From contig NZ_CP067396.1 in assembly GCF_023617245.1 (NCBI RefSeq), positions 4,030,001-4,094,000 of the forward strand: a stretch of DNA of 64,000 nt, read 5' to 3'. The notes beneath the pieces were generated by a model. The model worked only from the letters and a program-made list of their open reading frames with translations. It ran no database searches and had not been told where the DNA came from. Position numbers and translations under genes: made by a program. Source of the DNA: Lysobacter enzymogenes (GTDB taxonomy: Bacteria; Pseudomonadota; Gammaproteobacteria; Xanthomonadales; Xanthomonadaceae). Of this stretch, positions 24,457 through 31,962 are shown piece after piece. Position 1 is the first letter of the stretch. Every line of letters starts with the position of its first letter.

Positions 24457-26517
24457 TTACTGCACCACCGGCTTGAGCTCGCCCTTGCTGACCGCCTCCA
24501 TGCGTTCGAGCAGGGTCGACCAGTCGACCCGGTGGTTGTAGCCGACCACGTCCAGGTGCGGCACGCCGGCGCCGCGGACGATGGTGAAGCCGGGCTTGCC
24601 GTCGGGGCCGGCCTTGGCCGCGCCGAGCCCGCCCATCTGGCAGACCTCGTCGGCGAGCTTGCAGGAGATGCCCAGGCGGGCGTAGCCGAAGTCGTCGAAG
24701 AAGCCGATCAGCCGGTCCTGCAGGCTGCCGACGAAGGACGAGTCGCCGACGCTGGACAGGTCCTGCACCGCGCGCTGGCTGATGCGCTGGCGCACGCCGC
24801 GGGTTTTTTCGGTATGCAGTTCGGCGTCGAACGCGGTCGGCTGCCAATCGACCAGGCGCAGCTGATCGATGCGGCCGTACAAACGCCCGGTGATGCTGCC
24901 GAAGCCGAACACGCCGGTCAGCGACTCCAGGTCGATGTTGCGCAGGGCCAGGTCCGAGCTCAGCGTGGGCGCGACGCCGAACGGCCGCTCCATCGCCAGC
25001 GACGACACCTCGACGGTGCCGCCGAACAACTGCATCGCCAGGCCACCGTCGAGTTCCAGACGCTCGTCGGCGTAATGCGCCTCGGGGATGCGGCCGCTGA
25101 GTTCGCCGGTGAAGGCCGGCCAGTCCAGTGCCTTGGACAGCTGGGCGACATCGAGCCGGTCCAGGTTCAGACCGAAACGCAGGTCCAGGCCCTTGCCGCC
25201 GGCCGGCGGACGCAGGCGCAGGTTGTCGGCGCCGACCCGGCCGCCGAGCATCGGGAACGAGATCGCGCGCTGCAATCGGAATTCGCCGTGGTCGCTGGAG
25301 AACGGCAGCCGGGTGGGGCCGAATTCCAGGCCGTACAACGCGCCGCTGCGCCAGCTCAGTTCGCTCTCGCGCGAGGCGGCGTCGGAATAGGCCAGGCTGC
25401 CGTCGAGGCCGTCGAAACGGAACCGCCCCTGTTCGTCGCGCAGGCGCACCTCGCGCAACTGCGCGCGCGCCTGCGACAGGTCGCCGCCGCGCAGGCTCAG
25501 CTGGGCATCCAGGCCGCCGGACAGTTCCAGCTTGGACAGCCCGGCCAGGCCGAGGAAGCCCGACAGGTAGCGTTCGCGCAGCGGCGCCAGGTCCGGGCTG
25601 GCCAGTTGCAGGTCGAGCGCGTCCAGGCTCGCATCGCCGCGCAGCGCGGCGCTGCCTTCCGCATCGAGCGCGCCGGGATCGCGCCAGGCGATGCGCGGCA
25701 GGCGCCAGCCGCCGCCGGGTCCGCTCTCGGCCTGCAGGTCCAGCGCCACCGGCTTGCCGCGCAGGGCGATGTAGGCGTTGCCGAACAGCATCTCGCCGTC
25801 GAGCAGGCGCCCGCCCAGGCGCAGGCGGGTGACCGCGCCCAGCTCGCTGTCCACGCGCAAGCGCGCGGCCAGTTTCTCGCCGGCGACCAGGCCGTCGGGT
25901 GTGTCGAAACCGGCGCCGTCCACGCCCAGTTCGCCGGCGATGCGCAGCGGCGCGCGCGCCGGCGCGGTGACATCGAGGCGGCCGTCGACGCTGCCGGACT
26001 TGATCCGGCCCTCGCTCCAGGCCTTCGCCGCCAACGCCTGGGCCCAGGCCAGCGGCACCCGGGTCAGGTCGATGCGGGTGGCGTCGGGCGTGGCGGCGGC
26101 GCGCTGCAGCGAGATGGCGCTGGCGCCGCGGCTCAGGCGCGCGTCGGTGCTGGCCACGCCCAGGTCCAGCGCCAACCTCATTGGCGCCCCGCCCTGCCCG
26201 CGCAATTCGCCCTCGCACTGCCAGCCGCCGCGGCCGTCGCGGCGCAGCGGGCAACGCCAGGCGACCTCGTCGAAGCGATAGCCCAGATCCGGCGCATCGA
26301 TCCGGCCGGCGCGCAGCTCCAGTTCGCCCTGCGCCGCGCCGTCGGGCCAGGCCAGGCGCACCTGCACCCGTTCCAGCTGGGCCACGCCGGTGGCGACGCG
26401 GGCGATCCTGGCGTTCAGCGTGCGCGCCTCACCATCGGCCGGCAGCGCCCACAGGCAGACCGCCCCGAGCAGGGGCAGCGACAACCCCATCAGTAGGCGT
26501 AACATGGTCCGCAGCAT
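24457..26517 (-). CDS. YdbH-like AsmA-type intermembrane transport protein
   Basis: A 686-residue protein with one N-terminal membrane helix (near residues 5-25) and a long, beta-rich periplasmic part. The C-terminal third matches the YdbH pattern (VSSLAMERPFGVAPTLSSDLALRNIDLES, FGFGSITGRLYGRIDQLRL, then FFDDFGYARLGISCKL and VCQMGG). E. coli YdbH acts with TamB and YhdP to deliver phospholipids to the outer membrane. YdbH there is 879 residues, so this copy is shorter. The ATG at 26517 gives a normal signal anchor; the frame is open far upstream through repeats, which is a GC artefact. The start is only 33 bases from the divergent receiver-Hpt gene. Confidence 0.83.
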   Translation of the reverse strand: MLRTMLRLLMGLSLPLLGAVCLWALPADGEARTLNARIARVATGVAQLERVQVRLAWPDGAAQGELELRAGRIDAPDLGYRFDEVAWRCPLRRDGRGGWQCEGELRGQGGAPMRLALDLGVASTDARLSRGASAISLQRAAATPDATRIDLTRVPLAWAQALAAKAWSEGRIKSGSVDGRLDVTAPARAPLRIAGELGVDGAGFDTPDGLVAGEKLAARLRVDSELGAVTRLRLGGRLLDGEMLFGNAYIALRGKPVALDLQAESGPGGGWRLPRIAWRDPGALDAEGSAALRGDASLDALDLQLASPDLAPLRERYLSGFLGLAGLSKLELSGGLDAQLSLRGGDLSQARAQLREVRLRDEQGRFRFDGLDGSLAYSDAASRESELSWRSGALYGLEFGPTRLPFSSDHGEFRLQRAISFPMLGGRVGADNLRLRPPAGGKGLDLRFGLNLDRLDVAQLSKALDWPAFTGELSGRIPEAHYADERLELDGGLAMQLFGGTVEVSSLAMERPFGVAPTLSSDLALRNIDLESLTGVFGFGSITGRLYGRIDQLRLVDWQPTAFDAELHTEKTRGVRQRISQRAVQDLSSVGDSSFVGSLQDRLIGFFDDFGYARLGISCKLADEVCQMGGLGAAKAGPDGKPGFTIVRGAGVPHLDVVGYNHRVDWSTLLERMEAVSKGELKPVVQ

Positions 26518-26550
26518 GGAAGCAGGATAGCGGGCGGAAGCGAACCGGCA

Positions 26551-27276
26551 ATGAAGAATTCCCAGGTCCCACGCGTGTTGCTGGTCGAGGACGACCCCAC
26601 CAGCCGAGCTTTCCTGACCGCGGCCGTGGAAGCCGTGCCGGCGCAGGTCGACGGCGCCGACAGTCTGGCCGCGGCGATGGCGCTGGGCGCTTCGACCGAT
26701 TACCAACTGTGGCTGTTCGATGCGCACCTGCCCGACGGCAGCGGCAGCGAACTGCTCGAGCGCCTGCGCCGCTCGCACCCGGCCACGCCGGCGCTGGCGC
26801 ACACCGCCACCGGCGAGAGCGAGGTGCGCGACCGCCTGATCGCCTCGGGCTTCTGCGAAGTGCTGGTCAAGCCCTTGCCGGCGGCCGCGGTGCGCGGCGC
26901 GATCCGGCGCCTGCTGGGCCTGCCCGAATCCGATGCGCCGGCTTCCGCGTGCGCGGCCGACGCCGACACCGCGCCGGTCTGGGACGACGAGTCCGCCGCT
27001 CGCGCGCTCAACGGCAACCGCGCCCACATCCTGACCCTGCGCGGGTTGTTCGTGCAGGAATTGCCGAACGCGCGACGCTCGATCCTGGCTGCGGCCCAGC
27101 TCGGCAACCTCGAGGCCCTGCGCGGCGAACTGCACAAGCTGCGCGCCAGTTGCGGCTTCGTCGGCGCGGCGCGATTGGGGCAGACGGTGCAGGCGCTGCA
27201 GGCGCAGCTGGACTCGGCCGAAGGGCTGGCGCGGTTCGATCAGGTGGCGCGCGAGACGATCGAACTGGCGGGTTGA
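26551..27276 (+). CDS. Receiver-Hpt phosphorelay protein
   Basis: A 241-residue cytoplasmic signalling protein. Residues 8-123 form a receiver domain with the acidic pair in LLVEDDPTS, the phospho-acceptor Asp in LWLFDAHLPDGSG (near residue 56), the switch Thr in AHTATG and Lys in VKPL. Residues about 150-241 form a histidine phosphotransfer domain with the site His in ELHKLRASCGFVGA. There is no DNA-binding or catalytic output domain, so it should pass phosphate onwards. No histidine kinase gene is near, which makes its partners unknown. It is divergent from the YdbH-like gene. Confidence 0.9.
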   Translation: MKNSQVPRVLLVEDDPTSRAFLTAAVEAVPAQVDGADSLAAAMALGASTDYQLWLFDAHLPDGSGSELLERLRRSHPATPALAHTATGESEVRDRLIASGFCEVLVKPLPAAAVRGAIRRLLGLPESDAPASACAADADTAPVWDDESAARALNGNRAHILTLRGLFVQELPNARRSILAAAQLGNLEALRGELHKLRASCGFVGAARLGQTVQALQAQLDSAEGLARFDQVARETIELAG

Positions 27277-27293
27277 GCCAAGGGCTGAGCGGC

Positions 27294-27665
27294 GATTCGA
27301 GCGGGAAGCGTCGTGGCTGAAGGTCCTTCCATAGAAGCGGTTCGGGTCGGTGTGTGGCGCGTCGCTGCGCACAGCGCTGATCGGCTCGGGTGGTTTCGCC
27401 GTAATCCGAGCGGGAAGCGTCGGGCCTGAAGGCCCTCCCACAAAAGCAACTCGGGCCGGTATGTGCGGCGCGGCGCTGCGCAAAGCGCTGATCGGCTTGG
27501 GTGGTTTCGCCGTGATCTGAGCGGAAAGCGTCGGGCCTGAAGGCCCTCCCACAAAAAGCGACTCGGGCCGGTGTGCGCGGCGCGCCGCTGCGCACCGCGC
27601 CGATTGGCTCGGGTGGTTTCGTCGTGATCCGAGCGGAAAGCATCGGGCCTGAAGGCCCTCCCACG
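27294..27665. repeat. Tandem array of a 109-112-base unit containing the family A palindrome
   Basis: Three full units and part of a fourth start at 27299, 27408, 27519 and 27631. Each has GAGCGGGAAGCGTCG followed by a CTGAAGGCCCTCCCACA-type palindrome, a CTCGGGCCGGTGTG stretch, GCGCTGCGCA and TCGGGTGGTTTCG. Units differ from each other by scattered substitutions. The array fills most of the 453-base gap (27277-27729) between the receiver-Hpt gene and recO; no gene is supported in it. Confidence 0.92.
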
Positions 27666-27729
27666 AGACCAAGTCTGCAGCGCGGCTGTGCAGGCGGGCT
27701 CGCGCTCTACGGGCGTAGCCCGCGGCGGC

Positions 27730-28479
27730 TCAGGGGTTGTCGTCGCGCACCGCGGCGGGGCGGGACGCGCGCGCCAGGTCGGCCATCATTTCCCAGGATT
27801 TCAGCCCGCGCGGGCCGAGGTGGTGGACCAGCACCGAGCGCAAGGCGTGGCGCAGGCCCGGCAGGTCGCTGGGCTCGGGCTGGCGGTCCTCGGCCAGGGC
27901 CAACAGCGCGCGGCCGGTCGCCGCGGCGCTGCGTTCGCCGTGGCCGCGATCGCTGAGCAGGCGACGCGCGCCCTGCTCCGGGTCGAGACGGTAGCGCGCG
28001 GCCGGATCGATCGGGGCGCCGTCGGCGTCCGCGCTCCAGTCCAGGCCCGAGCCCAGCGCGTCGAGCAGGTCGCGCTCGAAACGGCGCAGGGTCCAGGCCA
28101 GGTGCGGGCCGTCCAGGCGCGCGCGGGTGCGGCCGTAGAGTTCGTACAACTCCGCGAACGGGTCGCCGCGCGGCACCAGCCGCAGCAGCAGTTCGTTGAC
28201 GTAGAACCCGGCCAGCGCGGCGTCGCCGTGCAGGCGCGGCGCCGCGTCGATCGCTTCGGCCGTCGCCAGCCGCGCCAGTTCGCCGCGCAGCAAGGCGTCC
28301 AGGCGCACGTGCTGGAACGGCTGCAACGCCGCGCGCAGGACCTGCTTCTTCGGCCCCTGCACCCCGCGCGCGACCAGGCCGATCCGGCCGTGCTGCTCGC
28401 TCAGCGCTTCCACCAGCACGCTGGTCTCGCGCCAGGGACGGACGTGGAGGATGTAGGCGGGTTCGGCGGTCAGGCGCAT
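27730..28479 (-). CDS. recO: DNA repair protein RecO
   Basis: A 249-residue recombination mediator that loads RecA onto SSB-coated DNA together with RecR (found at 61405). The N-terminal OB fold is seen in AYILHVRPWRETSVLVEALSEQHGRIGLVARGV, followed by the helical part (ALAGFYVNELLLRLVPRGDP, LYGRTRARL, LRRFERDLLDALG). The start at 28479 gives the normal RecO N-terminus; the frame is open further back through a heptamer array and has an ATG there, which is not likely to be used. Order era-recO is the usual proteobacterial arrangement. Confidence 0.93.
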   Translation of the reverse strand: MRLTAEPAYILHVRPWRETSVLVEALSEQHGRIGLVARGVQGPKKQVLRAALQPFQHVRLDALLRGELARLATAEAIDAAPRLHGDAALAGFYVNELLLRLVPRGDPFAELYELYGRTRARLDGPHLAWTLRRFERDLLDALGSGLDWSADADGAPIDPAARYRLDPEQGARRLLSDRGHGERSAAATGRALLALAEDRQPEPSDLPGLRHALRSVLVHHLGPRGLKSWEMMADLARASRPAAVRDDNP

Positions 28480-28492
28480 GGGCTCGGGGGCG

Positions 28493-28560
28493 GGACCCGG
28501 GACCCGGGACCCGGGACCCGGGACTCGGGACTCGGGACTCGGGACTCGGGACTCGGGAAA
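28493..28560. repeat. GGGACCC/GGGACTC heptamer array upstream of recO
   Basis: About nine copies of a seven-base unit, first GGGACCC, then GGGACTC, begin 14 bases from the recO start codon. A further three degenerate copies are at 28627-28655, next to the era stop. It is the opposite-strand version of the array at 23607-23655. Confidence 0.9.
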
Positions 28561-28657
28561 GGCTAAAAAACACAACCGTGGGAACTACTGCCTTCATGGC
28601 GATATTCCCGGGATCTCGACTGTTGCCTACGGGTCCCGTGTCCCGGGTCCCGAACCA

Positions 28658-29551
28658 TCATTCGTAACCCAACTGCCGCAGCGCCGCTTCGTCGTCCGAC
28701 CAGCCCTCGCGCACCCGCACCCAGGTTTCCAGGAACACCTTGGCGCCGAACAGGTGCTCCATCTGCACCCGCGCCTTGGCGCCGATTTCGCGCAGGCGCG
28801 AACCGGCCTTGCCGATGACGATGGCCTTCTGACCGTCGCGCTCGACCCAGATCACCGCGCCGATGCGCAGCATCGCGCCGTCGACTTCGAAGCGTTCGAT
28901 CTCGACCGTGGTCGCGTACGGCAGTTCCTCGCCGAGCTGGCGCATGAGCTGCTCGCGCACCATCTCGCCGGCGAGGAAGCGCTGGCTCTTGTCGGTGATC
29001 TCGTCCTCGCCGTACAGCGGACCCTGCTCGGGCAGCAGCGCCAGCACGGTCTTGACCAGCGCCTCCAGGCCGCTGCGCTTGAGCGCGGAGATCGGATGCA
29101 CGCCGGCGAACTCGCGCCCCTCGGTGATCTGCGCCAGGTACGGCAGCAGCTTGGTCTTATCGGCGATGCGGTCGACCTGGTTGACCACCAGCACCACCGG
29201 CAGGCCGGCGCCGCGCAGTGCGTCGTAGGCGAGCGTGTCCTCGTCGTCCCATTGACCGGCGCGCACGACCAGCAGCGCGGCGTCGACGCCTTCGAGCGAG
29301 CCGCGCGCGGCGCGGTTCATCATCCGGTTCATCGCCCGCTTCTGTTCGCGGTGGATGCCGGGGGTGTCGACCAGCAACACCTGGCCTTCGGGGAAGGTGG
29401 CGATGCCGAGCAAGCGGTGGCGCGTGGTCTGCGGACGCGGCGAGACGATGCTGACCTTGGCGCCGACGAGGGCGTTGGTCAGGGTGGATTTGCCGACGTT
29501 GGGTCGGCCGATGACGGCGACGTAGCCGGCGCGGTGCGGAGTGGAGGTCAT
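28658..29551 (-). CDS. era: GTPase Era
   Basis: A 297-residue GTPase that helps 16S rRNA maturation and 30S assembly (E. coli Era has 301). G1 is GRPNVGKST, G2 lies in the SPRPQTTRH region, G3 is DTPGIH and G4 is NQVD. The C-terminal KH domain is visible in QKAIVIGKAGSRLREIGAKAR. The start at 29551 is the normal family start. It follows rnc in the same direction but is separated by a terminator and a repeat, so independent transcription is possible. Confidence 0.97.
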   Translation of the reverse strand: MTSTPHRAGYVAVIGRPNVGKSTLTNALVGAKVSIVSPRPQTTRHRLLGIATFPEGQVLLVDTPGIHREQKRAMNRMMNRAARGSLEGVDAALLVVRAGQWDDEDTLAYDALRGAGLPVVLVVNQVDRIADKTKLLPYLAQITEGREFAGVHPISALKRSGLEALVKTVLALLPEQGPLYGEDEITDKSQRFLAGEMVREQLMRQLGEELPYATTVEIERFEVDGAMLRIGAVIWVERDGQKAIVIGKAGSRLREIGAKARVQMEHLFGAKVFLETWVRVREGWSDDEAALRQLGYE

Positions 29552-29643
29552 GGGGGAATTGTCCGCTTGAGCGGCGGGGACGGCAAATTTAGGGATCGGG
29601 GATTCGGAATCGGGTAACGCCGCGAGCCGCCCGGCCCCGCCTG

Positions 29644-29716
29644 CCGTCATTCCCGCGAAGGCGGGAATCCAGAGACTTCAGCGCCCTGCCTGGATCCTGG
29701 CCTTCGCGGGGATGAC
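29644..29716. repeat. Inverted repeat of the CATTCCCGCGAAGGCGGG type
   Basis: A left arm near 29644-29670 (GTCATTCCCGCGAAGGCGGG) and a right arm near 29690-29716 (CTTCGCGGGGATGACG) face each other. It resembles family B but with a different core. It occupies part of the 297-base gap between era and rnc (29552-29848). Confidence 0.75.
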
Positions 29717-29790
29717 GCTAGAGGTGCAGGTCGCCGCATCCGGACGGATTCGACGGCTCGGGCGGCCGGCGACCGCCCACCCGACCCCGC

Positions 29791-29821
29791 AAACGACAAG
29801 GCCCGCCAAAAGCGGGCCTCA
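29791..29821 (-). terminator. Terminator after rnc
   Basis: On the minus strand AGGCCCGC and GCGGGCCT pair across a TTTTG loop, followed by TGTCGTTT. It lies 28 bases after the rnc stop. The T run is short, so efficiency is uncertain. Confidence 0.7.
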
Positions 29822-29848
29822 AGCGTCCAACAACCCGAACCCGCGCCG

Positions 29849-30511
29849 TCAGTCGTCGGCCTTGAGCAAGCGCAGGACCTCTTCGGCGGCGAGTTGCTCG
29901 GCGGCGCGGCGCGAACCGGCCTCGCCCTCGGCGCTCAGCGGCGGCTGGCCGACGGTGCAGCTGACCCGGAAGGTCTTGGCATGGTCTTCGCCGCTCTCCG
30001 CCAGCAACGCGTACAGCGGCAGCGGCTTCTGCCGGCCCTGCAGCCATTCCTGCAAACGGGTCTTGGCGTCCTTGCCGACCTTGTGCGCCGGCGGCAGGGC
30101 CTCCATCGCCGGCACGAACCACGGCAGCACCTGGGCGCGGCAGGTCTCGAAGCCGGCGTCGAGGTAGATCGCCCCGACCACGGCTTCCAGCGCATCGGCC
30201 AGGATCGAGTCGCGGCGGTGGCCGCCGGATTTCATCTCGCCCGGGCCCAGGGTCAACCGGGCGCCGAGTTCCAGCGTGCGCGCGATCGGCGCCAGCGCCG
30301 ATTCGCGCACCAACTCGGCCCGGGCGCGGGTCAGCGCGCCCTCGTCGGCCTGCGGCCAGCGCTGGTACAGCGCCTCGGCCACGATCAGGTTCACCAACGC
30401 GTCGCCGAGGAACTCCAGGCGCTCGTTATGCGGCGCCCCGGCGCTGCGGTGGGTCAGCGCTTGCTCCAGCAGGGCCGGATTGGCGAAGCGATGGGAGATC
30501 GGATCAGTCAC
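29849..30511 (-). CDS. rnc: Ribonuclease III
   Basis: A 220-residue double-strand RNA endonuclease for rRNA and mRNA processing (E. coli 226). The catalytic signature is NERLEFLGDALVNLIVAE, with a second acidic cluster in DALEAVVGAIYLDAG. The double-strand RNA-binding domain occupies the C-terminal 75 residues (AKTRLQEWLQGRQKPLPLY onward). The GTG start (VTDPISHRF) overlaps the end of the DUF4845 gene by 8 bases, so translation is coupled. The order lepA-lepB-DUF4845-rnc-era-recO is typical of gammaproteobacteria. Confidence 0.96.
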   Translation of the reverse strand: MTDPISHRFANPALLEQALTHRSAGAPHNERLEFLGDALVNLIVAEALYQRWPQADEGALTRARAELVRESALAPIARTLELGARLTLGPGEMKSGGHRRDSILADALEAVVGAIYLDAGFETCRAQVLPWFVPAMEALPPAHKVGKDAKTRLQEWLQGRQKPLPLYALLAESGEDHAKTFRVSCTVGQPPLSAEGEAGSRRAAEQLAAEEVLRLLKADD

Positions 30512-30881
30512 CTTCTTTGCTGGTCAACGCTTGCTTGGCTTCGAAATGGCCGACGACATCGAGATTGGCGATCAGCGGACGACGCACTTCGTAGGCGACG
30601 GTGATTTCCAGGCCGCGGTCGTTGCGCTGCACCTTGAAGTGCTCCTGCTTGACGCTGTCCACATAGCTCATGTCCATGCGGCGGAAGAACAGGTCGCGCG
30701 CCTTGGCCGCATCCATCTGGCCGGCGCCGGGTTCCTTGGCCAGATCGGCGAGGGAACGCTTGACCGAGTAGTAGTCGGTGTACATCGGCACCAGCTTCAT
30801 GCCGACGTAGGCGAAAACGCCGACCACGGCCAGCGTGATGATGAAACCGAGCAGAGTGATGCCGCGCTGATTACGCTTCAT
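30504..30881 (-). CDS. DUF4845 single-pass membrane protein
   Basis: A 125-residue protein with one N-terminal helix (RGITLLGFIITLAVVGVFAYVG, residues about 6-27) and a basic start MKRNQ. The soluble part (VPMYTDYYSVKRSLADLA, MSYVDSVKQEHFKVQRNDRGLEITVAYEVRRPL) matches DUF4845, a family often located between lepB and rnc. The helix resembles a type IV pilin N-terminus but lacks the Glu at position 5, so pilin processing is doubtful. Function is unknown; the fixed position next to signal peptidase and RNase III is its best-known feature. Confidence 0.9.
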   Translation of the reverse strand: MKRNQRGITLLGFIITLAVVGVFAYVGMKLVPMYTDYYSVKRSLADLAKEPGAGQMDAAKARDLFFRRMDMSYVDSVKQEHFKVQRNDRGLEITVAYEVRRPLIANLDVVGHFEAKQALTSKEGD

Positions 30882-30993
30882 GAGCCTGTATCCCCATTGG
30901 ATCCCGATTGCCGATCGTGCTTGCCATCCAGGGCACGCCGCTCCCTACCGCCCGACCCCGCCGTCGCGAACCCCCGCCGCGACGGCCCGGCCG

Positions 30994-31779
30994 TCAAGGA
31001 ATGCTATTACCGATCCGGGAAAAATCCACGCCTTCGTCGAAGTTCATCCAGATCAGGAACGCCCGGCCGCGCAGGTTCTGCTCCGGCAGGAAGCCCCAGT
31101 ATCGGCTGTCCTCGCTGTTGTCGCGATTGTCGCCCATCACAAAATATTCGCCCTTCGGCACCACCCAGTCGCCTTCGCCCTGGTCCAGCAGCGGCGACTC
31201 GGTGCGCAGCAGGATGCGGTGCACGTGGTTGCCGATCTGCTCGCTCAGTTCCTGCGCGCCGGTCATTTCGACGCCCTTGCCGCGGCCCTGGTAGGTGCCG
31301 ATCGGAGTGTAGGGCACCGGTTCGCCGTTCACCGTCAGGCGGCCGTCGCGATAGCTGATCTTGTCGCCCGGCAGACCGATGATGCGCTTGATCCAGTCCT
31401 GCTCGGGATGGTGCGGCGGACGGAACACGACCACGTCGCCGCGCGCCGGCTCGCCCATCGGCAGCACCTTCTGGTTGCTGATCGGCAGGCGCAGGCCGTA
31501 GGTGAACTTGTTGACCAGGATGAAGTCGCCGGTCAGCAGGGTCGGCATCATCGAGTTCGACGGAATCCGGAACGGCTCGGCGATGAAGCTGCGCAGGATC
31601 AGCACCACGAACAGCACCGGGAAGAACGCCTTGGAATAGTCGACGACCACCGGCTCCTTGCCGTCGTCGAGCAGTCCCTCGCGCGCGGCGCGGCGCTTGG
31701 CCAGCACCAGCTTGTCGAGCAGCCAGATCACGCCGGTGAACAGGGTCAGCGACACCAGGACGATTTCGAACCAACGCAT
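30994..31779 (-). CDS. lepB: Signal peptidase I
   Basis: A 261-residue inner-membrane protease that removes signal peptides from exported proteins. Two N-terminal helices (residues 4-23 and about 50-68) precede box B with the catalytic Ser in FRIPSNSMMPTL and the catalytic Lys in RIIGLPGDKISYRDG. The C-terminal MGDNRDNSEDSRYWGFLPEQ is box E. Its work includes the alpha-lytic proteases, NagZ-independent envelope enzymes and other signal-peptide proteins of this window. It sits between lepA and DUF4845, as in most relatives. Confidence 0.97.
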   Translation of the reverse strand: MRWFEIVLVSLTLFTGVIWLLDKLVLAKRRAAREGLLDDGKEPVVVDYSKAFFPVLFVVLILRSFIAEPFRIPSNSMMPTLLTGDFILVNKFTYGLRLPISNQKVLPMGEPARGDVVVFRPPHHPEQDWIKRIIGLPGDKISYRDGRLTVNGEPVPYTPIGTYQGRGKGVEMTGAQELSEQIGNHVHRILLRTESPLLDQGEGDWVVPKGEYFVMGDNRDNSEDSRYWGFLPEQNLRGRAFLIWMNFDEGVDFSRIGNSIP

Positions 31780-31962
31780 GCTTGTTCCTTGTCCGGGCCG
31801 GGAGCCGGAACGGGGAACCGGGAATCGGCCGCGCCGCCCTCGTGTTCCGCCGATCCTCCGCCCGATCCGTGGTTAGTTGATGAAGACGAAAACCTCAGGG
31901 AACCCGCGGCGCCGGCAGCGCGCCGGCCATGGCCGATTCCCCACTCCCTATTCCCGTCCGGA

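Noticed and set aside
27294..27665. CRISPR array
   Set aside because: Units are 109-112 bases, contiguous and repeated along their whole length. There are no short constant repeats with unique spacers and no cas gene.
26517..27672. A long N-terminal extension of the YdbH-like protein
   Set aside because: The frame is open only because of GC bias and runs through the tandem repeats and antisense to the receiver-Hpt gene. The normal signal anchor starts at 26517.
28479..28575. Upstream RecO start within the heptamer array
   Set aside because: It would add 32 residues coded by repeats; the known RecO N-terminus begins at MRLTAEPAY.
30504..30881. Type IV pilin gene
   Set aside because: The N-terminal RGITLLGFI segment resembles a prepilin, but lacks the Glu at position 5 and the rest matches DUF4845.
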